From Luteibacter flocculans (GTDB taxonomy: Bacteria; Pseudomonadota; Gammaproteobacteria; Xanthomonadales; Rhodanobacteraceae), in NCBI RefSeq assembly GCF_023612255.1, contig NZ_CP063231.1, forward strand, positions 2,834,001 through 2,898,000: 64,000 bases of DNA, given 5' to 3'. The position numbers and the translations under genes are program-made. This document shows, in pieces, positions 53,198-62,787 of the stretch. The notes below the pieces were generated by a model that did no database searches, had not been told where the DNA came from, and saw nothing but the letters and a program-made list of their open reading frames with translations. Numbering within the stretch: position 1 is the first letter of the stretch; every line of letters starts with the position of its first letter.

Positions 53198-54631
53198 ATG
53201 CTCGCCAAAAGCTACCCGTACTACCTCGCCAACCGGCCCGTAAAGGCCGGCAAGAAGAAGCTCGACGTCGTCGACAAGTACACCGGCCAGGTTGCATCAC
53301 GCGTCGCCCTGCCGGACAGTGCCGCACTGGAGCAGGCCATCGCGGCAGCTCACGCGGCTGCCGGTCCGATGAAGCGATTCCGACCGTACGAACGGCAGGC
53401 CGTACTCGAACATTGCATCAAGCGCTTCGCACAACGCCGCGACGAGCTGGCCTACGCGCTCTGCGTGGAAGCGGGCAAACCGATCAACGATTCGGTCGGC
53501 GAAGTGACGCGCCTGATCGAGACGTTCAAGATCGCCGCCGAGGAAGCCGTGCGCATCAACGGCGAAACGATCAACCTCGAGATCTCGCAGCGATCTGCCG
53601 GATACCACGGCTATACGCGCCGCGTTCCGCTGGGACCGGTGGCCTTCATCACACCGTTCAATTTCCCGCTCAACCTCGTGGCGCACAAGGTCGCACCCGC
53701 CATCGCAGCGGGATGTCCCTTTGTGTTGAAACCCTCGGAACGCACGCCGCTGGGCGCGCTGATCATTGGCGAGATCCTCGCCGAGACGAATCTACCTGTG
53801 GGAGCGTTCTCGATCCTGCCGCTGGACGGTAAGCACGCGGAACCGCTGGTGACCGATCCACGACTGAAATTGCTGTCGTTCACGGGTGGCCTCATCGGTT
53901 GGGATCTGAAAGCGCGCGCAGGCCAAAAGAAAGTCACGCTGGAACTCGGCGGCAATGCCGCCTGCATTGTCGACGAGGACCAGGAAGACCGCCTCGACGC
54001 AGTCGTGGATCGTCTCGTCTTCGGCGCGTTCTACCAGTCCGGACAGAGCTGCATCAGCGTGCAGCGCATCCTCGTTCACGACGATCTCTACGATGCCCTG
54101 CGGCGCAAGCTCGTGGCGAAGGTGAAGACCTTGAAGGCGGGCGATCCAAAGAAGAAATCCACCTTTCTCGGCCCGATGATCGACGAGGCCGCGGCGGAGC
54201 GGCTCGAAGGCTGGATCGCCGAGGCGAAGAAGGCCGGCGCACGCGTTCTTTGCGGCGGCGGGCGCAAGGGCTCAATGCTCGAAGCTACCCTGCTCGACAA
54301 CGTACCGCGCAACGCGACGCTGCAGCGTAAGGAAGCCTTCGGTCCGGTGGCACTGCTCGAACGCTTCATGACGTTCGACGAAGCGATCGCCATCGTCAAC
54401 GACTCCGATTTCGGCCTGCAGGCCGGCGTGTTCACCAACAACCTCAGCCACGCGATGCGTGCATGGGACGAACTCGAACAGGGCGGCGTCATCGTCAACG
54501 ACGTTCCGAGCTTCCGCGTGGACAACATGCCCTACGGCGGCGCGAAGTCCTCCGGCATCGGCCGCGAAGGCGTGCGCTATGCCATCGAGGACATGACCGA
54601 GACGCGGCTGATGGTGATGCGCGACGTCTAG
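53198..54631 (+). CDS. Aldehyde dehydrogenase family protein
   Basis: A 477-residue aldehyde dehydrogenase with ITPFNFPLNLVAHKVAPAIA, VLKPSERTP, Glu249 in TLELGGNAA and Cys285 in SGQSCISVQR. The SFTGGLIGWDL loop and GAKSSGIGREG end match enzymes close to lactaldehyde/glyceraldehyde-3-phosphate (non-phosphorylating) groups; the exact substrate cannot be stated. It lies 9 bp from the convergent FAD oxidoreductase gene. Confidence 0.9.
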   Translation: MLAKSYPYYLANRPVKAGKKKLDVVDKYTGQVASRVALPDSAALEQAIAAAHAAAGPMKRFRPYERQAVLEHCIKRFAQRRDELAYALCVEAGKPINDSVGEVTRLIETFKIAAEEAVRINGETINLEISQRSAGYHGYTRRVPLGPVAFITPFNFPLNLVAHKVAPAIAAGCPFVLKPSERTPLGALIIGEILAETNLPVGAFSILPLDGKHAEPLVTDPRLKLLSFTGGLIGWDLKARAGQKKVTLELGGNAACIVDEDQEDRLDAVVDRLVFGAFYQSGQSCISVQRILVHDDLYDALRRKLVAKVKTLKAGDPKKKSTFLGPMIDEAAAERLEGWIAEAKKAGARVLCGGGRKGSMLEATLLDNVPRNATLQRKEAFGPVALLERFMTFDEAIAIVNDSDFGLQAGVFTNNLSHAMRAWDELEQGGVIVNDVPSFRVDNMPYGGAKSSGIGREGVRYAIEDMTETRLMVMRDV

Positions 54632-54640
54632 GGATGCTCC

Positions 54641-56014
54641 CTAGGCCGGCTTGAGGTCGCCGACCACGGTGGGGATGAGCTCCGACACCGTGGGATGGAT
54701 GGGCACCGCCCACTGCAAGGTGTCGAGAGAGGCATCGGCGTTCATCATGTCGAGGATGCCGTGGATGGCCTCGTCGCCACCGGTGCCGAGGATGGCTGCA
54801 CCGAGAATCTTCCTGGTTTCCGCATCCGCCACGATCTTCATGAAGCCGTGGGTTTCGCCTTTTTCCACGGCACGGCCCACGCGCGTCATGGGGCGCTTGG
54901 ACACAAGCAACGGGCGGCCACTCTTGCGTGCCTGCGTTTCGCTCATGCCGACGCGTCCCAGCGGCGGATCGACGTAAAGCGCGTAGCCAAGGATGCGCTC
55001 GCTGACCTTGCGCTTGCCGCCGTCGAGCAGGTTCGCCGCCACGATCTCGTAATCGTTCCAGGCGGTATGCGTGAAGGCACCTTTGCCATTGCAGTCGCCC
55101 ATCGCCCAGACCCCGTCGGCCGTGGTCGCCAGCGTATCGTCCACCACGATGTAACCATGCTCATCTACCGCGATGCCTGCCTTGTCCAGACCAAGGTCAT
55201 CCGTGTTCGGCTGCCTGCCTACGGCAAGCAGCACGTGCGTGCCGACGACTTCGGGCTCACCCTCGTTGCAATCGACGCCAACGGCGACGCCACCCGGGTG
55301 CTGTGCGAGACGGATGCAGCAGGCGTCGGTACGCACGACGATGCCCTCGGCTTCAAGGAAGGTACGCACCTCGACCGAGACATCCTCGTCTTCGCGCTGG
55401 ATCAGCCGTGGTCCCTGCTCCACGACGGTCACCTTCGCGCCGAAGCGCCGGTACATCTGCGCAAACTCCAGACCGATGTAGCTGCCGCCGACTACCACGA
55501 GGTGCTCGGGAACGGATTCCAGCGGAATGATCGTACTGTTGGTGAGGTAGTCCACCTCGTCGACCCCGGGAAAATCCGGAATGCGCGCACGGCCGCCCAC
55601 GTTGAGGAACACCTGAGCCGCTTCGAGCGTCTCGCCGTTCACTTCAAGCCGTCGCGGGGCGGTAAAGCGTGCGTGGCCACGAACGAGCGTGAGGCCCGGC
55701 ATGCTGGCCAGCCAGTCTTCGTTGCCCTTGCGCGAGTCGAGGATCACCTTGCGCGCCCGCGCCGCGATCGTCGGCATGTCGATGGCGATCGGGCCAGTGA
55801 GCACCCCATATTCGGCGCCACGCTGGGCCAGCCGGGCCGCGTAGGCGCTTGCGACCAAGGTCTTGGTGGGCTTGCAGCCGGTGTTGACGCAGGTGCCGCC
55901 GACCAGGTGCCGCTCGATGATCGCGACCGTCTTGCCCGCGCCCGTGAGGCGGTTCGCCAGGGCCGGCCCGGCCTGCCCAGCCCCCACGATGATGGCGTCG
56001 AAGGTACGGGTCAT
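54641..56014 (-). CDS. FAD-dependent pyridine nucleotide-disulfide oxidoreductase (mercuric-reductase-like)
   Basis: A 457-residue flavoprotein. The FAD fold begins IIVGAGQAGPALA and the redox-active disulfide is Cys42/Cys47 in GGTCVNTGCKPT. The NAD(P) fold is LVVVGGSYIGLEFAQ, and the dimerisation domain ends with VPIHPTVSELIPTV. MerA-specific heavy-metal domains and the C-terminal vicinal cysteines are absent, so it is not a mercuric reductase proper. It probably reduces a small disulfide or quinone with NAD(P)H. A tRNA gene lies 166 bp upstream on the same strand; that gap shows no other feature. Confidence 0.88.
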   Translation of the reverse strand: MTRTFDAIIVGAGQAGPALANRLTGAGKTVAIIERHLVGGTCVNTGCKPTKTLVASAYAARLAQRGAEYGVLTGPIAIDMPTIAARARKVILDSRKGNEDWLASMPGLTLVRGHARFTAPRRLEVNGETLEAAQVFLNVGGRARIPDFPGVDEVDYLTNSTIIPLESVPEHLVVVGGSYIGLEFAQMYRRFGAKVTVVEQGPRLIQREDEDVSVEVRTFLEAEGIVVRTDACCIRLAQHPGGVAVGVDCNEGEPEVVGTHVLLAVGRQPNTDDLGLDKAGIAVDEHGYIVVDDTLATTADGVWAMGDCNGKGAFTHTAWNDYEIVAANLLDGGKRKVSERILGYALYVDPPLGRVGMSETQARKSGRPLLVSKRPMTRVGRAVEKGETHGFMKIVADAETRKILGAAILGTGGDEAIHGILDMMNADASLDTLQWAVPIHPTVSELIPTVVGDLKPA

Positions 56015-56180
56015 GGCGGGGCTCCGGGCGAGAAAAGTCCGTCCATGCTAGCGAAGCCGGGCGCTGGCGGCTTGCATGAGGTGTTGGAGGAACCGAGCAG
56101 CCAGAACTGTGCTTACTGTGCTAACGGAGGGCAATCCGACAGGGGCGGAGGTCCACACACTCCAGAAAAACGGCGGCAGA

Positions 56181-56257
56181 TGGTGACCCCGGCCCGATTC
56201 GAACGGGCGACCTTCCCCTTAGGAGGGGGACGCTCTATCCAGCTGAGCTACGGGGCC
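56181..56257 (-). tRNA. tRNA-Arg (CCT anticodon)
   Basis: Read on the minus strand, the 77 bases fold into a full cloverleaf. The acceptor stem is GGCCCCG with CGGGGTC, the D arm is GCTC-AGCTGGATA-GAGC and the anticodon arm is TCCCC-CTCCTAA-GGGGA with anticodon CCT. The T arm is GCCCG-TTCGAAT-CGGGC. Discriminator A and an encoded CCA end follow. It reads AGG codons. To the right (56258-56496) a 239-bp gap precedes the toxin-type locus; I see only an AAGGAAG ribosome-binding site there. Confidence 0.97.
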
Positions 56258-56496
56258 ATGCGATGTCGCTGCACAGGGACGATATTTTGCCCTGCCGAGC
56301 GCCCTGGGAATAGTACCGCATCTCCGGATGCACCTTTCGCGCAGATCGGATGATGCGCCGATAGCGGAAGGCGTGGATCTTCGAAAGCTCGTCGCTGCCG
56401 AAACAGCGTCACCTACGTCATGCAGCCTATGGGCAAGACCGAGCGATCGGCGCCCAATCGCAGGCAACCATCTCGCCGAAACGACAAGGAAGTCAC

Positions 56497-58710
56497 ATGA
56501 GCAGCAAGGATTCGAAAGATCAGACGGAAGCGGCGTGGAAGTCGCTCATCTACTTCAGGATCTATAAGGACTTCGCAGGCGAGTCACATTCGACCGCAAG
56601 GCTGTTCAACAATACGCGGCAGCAATGCGCGATCAGGATATCGATCATCGCAGCGAACGAATTCGACAGCCCCGTTCAATTGAGCGAGGCCGATCTGCGG
56701 ACGATCGAACTGATCGAATACATTAGCAATCAGCCTTTGCCGCGCAGCGACGATCTCGCCAACCATCAGGCGTATCAGTACACCTCAAACCAAAGAGACT
56801 ACGTCTGGGACGAGACGATCATCGCCGAGGCGCAGGACGACGTGCCCGATGCCACTGCACAAATGGCGGTTGAACCTCGCCAGGGCGCGCAGACCATCCA
56901 GTTGTTCGTCTCCACGAAAGCGACGTCTCGACTGCAGATTGCCGCTCGCATTCCCCTTCCCGGCGGAGCGGCCTATATATCCACCAATCACCTTGGCTTC
57001 GACGACACCGACGGCACCGGCGGCCCCAATAAGCTTTTCAACTCATCGGTCCTCTTGCAGCCCGCCACGTTTCCCACCCTTCCCGCCAGCGAATACGGAG
57101 AATTTGCCAGCGACGGCACCCTTCTCCCTTTCGACGTCGGCAACCGGGAAAATTTCTACTGGGCGAAGGAGCACCACATACACGTTCGGTTCAATGGCCG
57201 CCTGCTCCCGTTGAAGTCGGTCAGTGCCACGCCAACTGGCTCGGCGGGCTTCGCCGTCTATAAACAAGGCGGTTATTTCGACGACGCGAGATGGGGTATC
57301 AGCTACTACGGCCAACCCGGGGCCACTCAGCCGGAACACTTGCCCTTGCCACCGCTCAACAAGGTCGAACAGTACTTCGCGGGCAACCCTTCACGCAAAG
57401 CTTCAAAACCTTTGGGTCGGCAAAACAACATCTACTTTCCGCTGGATATGTTCAAGCGATGCGCGGGCCGAATCGAGGGTGCCGCCAGCACACGCGTCGT
57501 GGTCGGCCTTATCATGGGCAACCTCAGCGTCAGGTTTCTCAATGCGACTGGCCAGCAAGTGCCGGACAAAACCAATGCAGCGCTGCACATCGTCGACGAG
57601 TACGGCAACGCTCATGCTTTGTCGTTGACGTTCGGCACGAAAGCCAATCAGCTCCGGCTCACGGCCGCACGTGCCCACCCAAGCGATGAGATAGACGCGC
57701 CGATATCGCCTGAACCTCGCGCCGGCGACTGGTTCCTCCAGCGCATGAATGCCTCCATCGAGCAGACGCGGCTATACCGGAACGGCCGCCAGCAAGCCAC
57801 GGTGCGGTTGTACGTAGAAGCTGAGCTCGATGGCGTCCTCGTCAAGCTCACCGAGCAAGAGCGACAGAATATCCGCCTGTTCAACTACTACGAAGAGGAC
57901 ACGATGCTGCCGTTCACCGACGATGGCCCGTCCAGCTCGTACAAGGGATGGTCGGCGCAACGCCGACACCGCGGCTACGAGCCACATCCTCTCGCCACGG
58001 GAACCGATGCGCGACAGGGCCCGGGTGAAACGCTGACGTTCCACGTTTCCGCAGATGATCTTGCTGCAGAACTCAATACTCTGACGCTCGCATTCGCCGT
58101 CAAAGGCGACGATGGCTCCACGTGGCGTTCCAATGGATGGATCACCAGGCCGACCGGCGATCGCTACTTCGCGGCGGCTTTCAACAATGGGTCGCTTACG
58201 GTGACCTCCGAACCCCCTCGCCAATACACCGCCGAGAGCTTTCGTCTCGACCGGCGGCCGCTCGCAGGCACGAGCGCAACTCGCAGTAAGGCGAAAAAGT
58301 CCGCCGCTCCGATCTTCGACGACATGGTCACGTTGTCGATCGCCGAACCAGGTGGCCAGTTAGTAAACATACGCCAGATGACATGCGCTCCAGCGGGAAT
58401 GATTCACTGGATCAACAACCTGCCAGTCACATCCAATCCGTGTTTTACGGGCTACGCGTCGCCAGGCGAGTCGCAGGTCCACTGGAATCCCGAGGTGCCG
58501 AAGGGATCCCGCCCGCTACCGACACTGTCGTCACCGGAGGCGACCAAGGGAATGATTCTGCTTTGCGGTCGTATCGACATTCCACGCGCCGACCACGCCA
58601 ACCCGCCGCGCGGACCGATGACCGTCAACCTCATCGACGCGTACGGCAGTTCGCAGACCTGCCGCATCGTATTCCTCGAAGGCACACGGGACGAGCTCGA
58701 CGTCAGATAG
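56497..58710 (+). CDS. Unrecognised 737-residue protein with internal duplication, next to RHS genes
   Basis: A large soluble protein without signal peptide or membrane helices. Two blocks are clearly related: about 34-82 (ARLFNNTRQQCAIRISIIAA, LSEADLRTIELIEYISNQPLP) and about 423-472 (TRLYRNGRQQATVRLYVEAE, LTEQERQNIRLFNYYEEDTMLP). Each is followed by a beta-rich stretch, so the protein seems built from two copies of a two-domain unit. AAGGAAG lies 6 bases before the ATG. A 28-bp gap with AGGAAGG separates it from the YD-repeat gene, so the two are probably co-expressed. A role as partner or adaptor of the RHS protein is inferred from position only. Confidence 0.8.
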   Translation: MSSKDSKDQTEAAWKSLIYFRIYKDFAGESHSTARLFNNTRQQCAIRISIIAANEFDSPVQLSEADLRTIELIEYISNQPLPRSDDLANHQAYQYTSNQRDYVWDETIIAEAQDDVPDATAQMAVEPRQGAQTIQLFVSTKATSRLQIAARIPLPGGAAYISTNHLGFDDTDGTGGPNKLFNSSVLLQPATFPTLPASEYGEFASDGTLLPFDVGNRENFYWAKEHHIHVRFNGRLLPLKSVSATPTGSAGFAVYKQGGYFDDARWGISYYGQPGATQPEHLPLPPLNKVEQYFAGNPSRKASKPLGRQNNIYFPLDMFKRCAGRIEGAASTRVVVGLIMGNLSVRFLNATGQQVPDKTNAALHIVDEYGNAHALSLTFGTKANQLRLTAARAHPSDEIDAPISPEPRAGDWFLQRMNASIEQTRLYRNGRQQATVRLYVEAELDGVLVKLTEQERQNIRLFNYYEEDTMLPFTDDGPSSSYKGWSAQRRHRGYEPHPLATGTDARQGPGETLTFHVSADDLAAELNTLTLAFAVKGDDGSTWRSNGWITRPTGDRYFAAAFNNGSLTVTSEPPRQYTAESFRLDRRPLAGTSATRSKAKKSAAPIFDDMVTLSIAEPGGQLVNIRQMTCAPAGMIHWINNLPVTSNPCFTGYASPGESQVHWNPEVPKGSRPLPTLSSPEATKGMILLCGRIDIPRADHANPPRGPMTVNLIDAYGSSQTCRIVFLEGTRDELDVR

Positions 58711-58738
58711 CACCACTTATCAACAGGAAGGCCAAGCC

Positions 58739-61700
58739 ATGATGGACAGGGACGTCCCGCACCCTCTGCAAGAGGGGGACATGTACTCGACCGCGTTTCA
58801 GTTCTACAGCCACATCAGTGCAAACGTCGATCCGCGCACGGGCGTGTTCAGCGCCAATGTCGAGCTCACCTCTGGCGAAGGGAACCGTCTGCGAGGACCC
58901 AGTTTCCCGTTCCGGCTCTCTTACAGTGCGCTCAGCGACGTCGACGAGGGCTTCGGGTCCGGCTGGCGCATGAGCCTCACCGAGCTCGACACGGCGTTGT
59001 CGATGCTTACCCTTTCGAGCGGCGACACTCACAAGGTGAGCGGCCTTCGCCCCGGTGCGCGGGCAAGCTTCCCGGACCGAAAGCTCGAAAGCTGCTCACT
59101 GACGATGATCGGCAGCCTTCTTCGGGAAGCCGTGGTGGAACACATCACGGGTGTGACCGAACACCTGGAGGCAAAACGCGGCAGCCCCGACTTTCTGATT
59201 CCCAGGCGCATCGTCAACGCCAGCGGCGACAGCTTGCAATTGCATTGGGATTACGTACCCAGCGGCCTTTATGCACTGACTCACATTACCGACGATGAGG
59301 GTGAGCTTGTCCTCGCCATCGACCACGCACTACCGGGCGACATCGGCGTAACCATTCCGCTGGGGCATGCCGAACTGACCGTGCGCTTCATCCGTCAGCA
59401 GGGCATGCTCAAACGCATCGTCGTCCCGGCGATCGCCGCCTTGAACAGCTTCCCCACCATCGAGGCTGACGAGGTGGTCTGGGAATTCGACTACGAAATC
59501 CTCGATGGCATGCCTCTGCTCGCCTCGGTCGTCTATCCCGATGGGATACGCGACACCGTCGATTACGATCGGATGGCGCTGCGACTGCCGACCGGTGCGC
59601 CGCGCGAATACATGCCAGCGGTCAGCAGGCGCAGGCGACGCCGTGCCAGCAACCAGGAAGTCATCCAGGAAAGCTCGTACACCTATAACCGCCACAACCA
59701 GCACAATTTCTACGGTTACCCGGCGGTGCGCAACTGGGAGAGTGCCCAGGACCAACTGCTGCACTTGATCGGCGCAGACGCATATCAGTACGGCTCTACG
59801 GAGACACAGTTCGACAACGGATCGGTGGTGTGTACCATCGCGCGCGACTACGATCAGTACCACCTCATCACGCGTGAACGCACCGTTCGCGGCTCGGTAG
59901 TGCAAGATATCGTGACCACCTACGGCGCTAAGCCGGGCACGCCCTTCGAGCAGCAGCCGACAACCTTCCAGCTTCCCCACAAGGTTACGACCAGTCTGTA
60001 CGAAGCCGGGTCGCCGGAGGTAGAGCAGGCTACCTACGTGCAGAGCACATACGACGACATGGGTAACGTTTTGGTGCTCTACGACAGCGCCAACGACACC
60101 ACCGAGCGTTCCACGTATTACCCTGCCGAGGGCGAGAACGACGACGACGGCATGGAGCATTGTCCGCCCGATCCGCTGGGCCTCGTACGGCGCCTGAAGA
60201 GCCAGTCGACGGAGCCCGGCGAGAAGGGCGGCCCGATCCGCCGCACACACTACCGATATGTACGCGTCCCGGTGAGGCAGAACGCCTTGGCGTGGACGGT
60301 CGACCGCACGTACTACATTCAGGCGTGCGACGAAATGAGCGAGGAGGTCGTGGACGGCAATATCGCGACGCTCGTACACAACGAACAGTTTTTCATCGTC
60401 GACCATGGTGCCCAGCACGGCAGCCTTCAACGCGAGACGCGCGAACAGGATGGTCTCACAGAGACCCGCGAGTTCACCTACACGTCAGACGATGCAGAGC
60501 GCACCGTCACCACGCACACGATCCACACCACGCACGACGGCATCGTCAGCCGGACGAGCGAGACGCTCCATCGCCCGAGTGGCTTGGTGCGAGCCACGCA
60601 GGACGCATTGGGCAACCGAGCCGTCTACACCTACGACGCGCTGGGCCGGCGCGTCAGCGAAGTGCTCGACCCCGACAATGACGAATACCGGGTCGAGACC
60701 CGTTGGCGGTACCAGTTGACGTTGAGCGAACGCTGGGTCGAGCGCATCGGCATCACCGGACTTCCGCACCGCGTGTGGATGGACGAACAAGGGCGGGTCA
60801 TGCGCCGTGACGAGCCGCTCCCGAACGGCTCACTGATGACCGTGAACGAACTGGCGTACGACGTGTTCGGTCAGCTCGTTCGCCAAGTGGACAGCGATCG
60901 CCTTGCCGACCAGTCGCTGGTGCGCCGCGAGACCCTCTATGCCTATGACGACTGGGGACGTTGCAAGGCCGAGACGGCACCCGATGGCAGCCAGACCATC
61001 AGCTCGGTAACGCTCGTCGCCGATGCCGAGGCCGGGCAGGTATTGAAGCGGACAGAACAATGGCAGATCACGCCAGACGGCGCGCGGACAGGCTGGCGTT
61101 CCAGCTATCTCGATGCCGCCGGCAGGCAGGTACGCGCCGAAGCGGGCACGTGGTCCGAAACCGGGCTGCGTATACCGCACATCGCAACGCGCTGGGTCTA
61201 CGACGGTATGGGTCGTTGCATAGCCACGATGGAATCGTTTCCACTGGCGCACACTGGCACGCGCATCGAGCGAATAACGCGACAGGCCTGGGATGCACAC
61301 GACCGGTTGACGAGTACGGTGCTTCCTGACGGAACGATCGTGACGCGCTACTACGCCCCGGGGCACGAAGACGAGCTGATCGCACGATTGACCGTCACCG
61401 CACCGGGCAGCTCAGACGAACAGGTATTGGGAACCCGACTGTGGGATGGCCTCGGTCGGCTGGCCATCGAGCAGGCGGGGAGCTTGCAAACCCGGCATGA
61501 CTACGTTCCGGGCCAGCTCAGCGCCGCCAGGAAAACGATGCCTGACGGCAGCCAGATTGCAATGAAGTACGACTTGCGCCTGCGAGAGGCGCTGCTTGGT
61601 TCCACGCTCACCGACGCGCGACACGCCACGACCTATGCCGTCACCGAGGCGTCGTACAACAAGCGGGCTGGGCTACCCGAGCGCATCCAGACGCCAGGTG

Positions 61701-62764
61701 GCAGCATGGATATCGGCCTCGACTACCTGGGACGCATGACCGATCAGGTCGTCTCTCTGACGGGCACCACGCCCCGCGAGTGTCACGTCGTCGTGACGCC
61801 AGGCGGGCTGGAAACGGAGCGAACCGGTGCAGACGGCATCCGCCGAATGTTCGCTTATGACAGCCTAGGTCGACTGATCGGCGTCGAAGACGAGGACGTA
61901 TCGATCACACTGGCATACGACGCATTCTCGCGTCTTGAACGCCGTGCCGCGACGTCGGCCGATGGGCGTGCGGTGATCCAGAGTACGGAGTACGACGCGC
62001 TGGGCCGCGTGCTCGTCCAGTCCTGGGAACACGTCGCGCCGTCCTCCACCGAGCGATATCGGCTTGCGCTGAGCTGGCGGGCCGACGACAAACTGATCGG
62101 TCGCCGCTGGTACCGCAACGACGGTGCCCTGCTGCGCGAGGAAACGATGGACTACGACGATCGCGGTCGTCTCATCGACCATGTCATCGACGCTGCAGAG
62201 GCGGGAGAATATCCGCAGGATGAAATGCAGCACCCCTACGTGCGCCAACAGTTCGTGCACGACTGCATCGACAACTTGCTGACGGTAACGACCACACTGC
62301 TCGATGGGCGAGTGAACGTCACTACCTATGGCTACGATGCAATCGACATCGATCGGCTGGCCAGCGTAAGCAACAGCCTCGAAGGTTACCCTGGCCATGA
62401 CATACCGCTTGCGCTCGTGTACGACGCGAACGGTAACCTCGTCGACGACGGCCAGGGCAGGCTCATCGAATGGGATGGCTCCGGCCGACTGATGTCGGTG
62501 ACCTTGGCAGATCGCACCGTCATTCGCTACACACACGGCCCCGACGGGCGGATCAGCCAGGTACAGACGCCGGGACGAGCGACGTATCGCTATCGCGAAG
62601 ACGGCGAGATTGCATTCGAAACCGATGCAATGGAAGCGCGTCGCTACATACGCGCAGAGGGCAGCGTCGTCGCCGAAACGCGACTTGCCGCATCCATTCG
62701 CGAAGTGCTTCTACTCGGCACCGACCCACAGGGATCGGTGGTGACCGAATCCGGCATGGACTGA
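58739..62764 (+). CDS. YD-repeat (RHS/SpvB-like) shell protein
   Basis: A 1341-residue protein. The N-terminal domain (FQFYSHISANVDPRTGVFSA, then RGPSFPFRLSYSALSDVDEG) matches the start of RHS/SpvB-like proteins. The rest is filled with YD repeats such as YDALGRRVSEVLD, YDSLGRLIGVEDE and YDALGRVLVQSWE, which in family members form a hollow beta-shell that encloses a toxin. It stops right after LLGTDPQGSVVTESGMD, before the conserved RHS core, which is encoded by the next gene. No signal peptide or VgrG/PAAR domain is present, so the export route is unknown. Confidence 0.88.
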   Translation: MMDRDVPHPLQEGDMYSTAFQFYSHISANVDPRTGVFSANVELTSGEGNRLRGPSFPFRLSYSALSDVDEGFGSGWRMSLTELDTALSMLTLSSGDTHKVSGLRPGARASFPDRKLESCSLTMIGSLLREAVVEHITGVTEHLEAKRGSPDFLIPRRIVNASGDSLQLHWDYVPSGLYALTHITDDEGELVLAIDHALPGDIGVTIPLGHAELTVRFIRQQGMLKRIVVPAIAALNSFPTIEADEVVWEFDYEILDGMPLLASVVYPDGIRDTVDYDRMALRLPTGAPREYMPAVSRRRRRRASNQEVIQESSYTYNRHNQHNFYGYPAVRNWESAQDQLLHLIGADAYQYGSTETQFDNGSVVCTIARDYDQYHLITRERTVRGSVVQDIVTTYGAKPGTPFEQQPTTFQLPHKVTTSLYEAGSPEVEQATYVQSTYDDMGNVLVLYDSANDTTERSTYYPAEGENDDDGMEHCPPDPLGLVRRLKSQSTEPGEKGGPIRRTHYRYVRVPVRQNALAWTVDRTYYIQACDEMSEEVVDGNIATLVHNEQFFIVDHGAQHGSLQRETREQDGLTETREFTYTSDDAERTVTTHTIHTTHDGIVSRTSETLHRPSGLVRATQDALGNRAVYTYDALGRRVSEVLDPDNDEYRVETRWRYQLTLSERWVERIGITGLPHRVWMDEQGRVMRRDEPLPNGSLMTVNELAYDVFGQLVRQVDSDRLADQSLVRRETLYAYDDWGRCKAETAPDGSQTISSVTLVADAEAGQVLKRTEQWQITPDGARTGWRSSYLDAAGRQVRAEAGTWSETGLRIPHIATRWVYDGMGRCIATMESFPLAHTGTRIERITRQAWDAHDRLTSTVLPDGTIVTRYYAPGHEDELIARLTVTAPGSSDEQVLGTRLWDGLGRLAIEQAGSLQTRHDYVPGQLSAARKTMPDGSQIAMKYDLRLREALLGSTLTDARHATTYAVTEASYNKRAGLPERIQTPGGSMDIGLDYLGRMTDQVVSLTGTTPRECHVVVTPGGLETERTGADGIRRMFAYDSLGRLIGVEDEDVSITLAYDAFSRLERRAATSADGRAVIQSTEYDALGRVLVQSWEHVAPSSTERYRLALSWRADDKLIGRRWYRNDGALLREETMDYDDRGRLIDHVIDAAEAGEYPQDEMQHPYVRQQFVHDCIDNLLTVTTTLLDGRVNVTTYGYDAIDIDRLASVSNSLEGYPGHDIPLALVYDANGNLVDDGQGRLIEWDGSGRLMSVTLADRTVIRYTHGPDGRISQVQTPGRATYRYREDGEIAFETDAMEARRYIRAEGSVVAETRLAASIREVLLLGTDPQGSVVTESGMD

Positions 62765-62787
62765 TCGACGACAAGGACGAAGACACG

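Noticed and set aside
56181-56496. tRNA-Arg as attachment site of a genomic island holding the RHS locus
   Set aside because: The RHS genes lie on the 5' side of the tRNA, while classical islands attach at the 3' end. No integrase or direct repeat of the tRNA end was seen inside the window.
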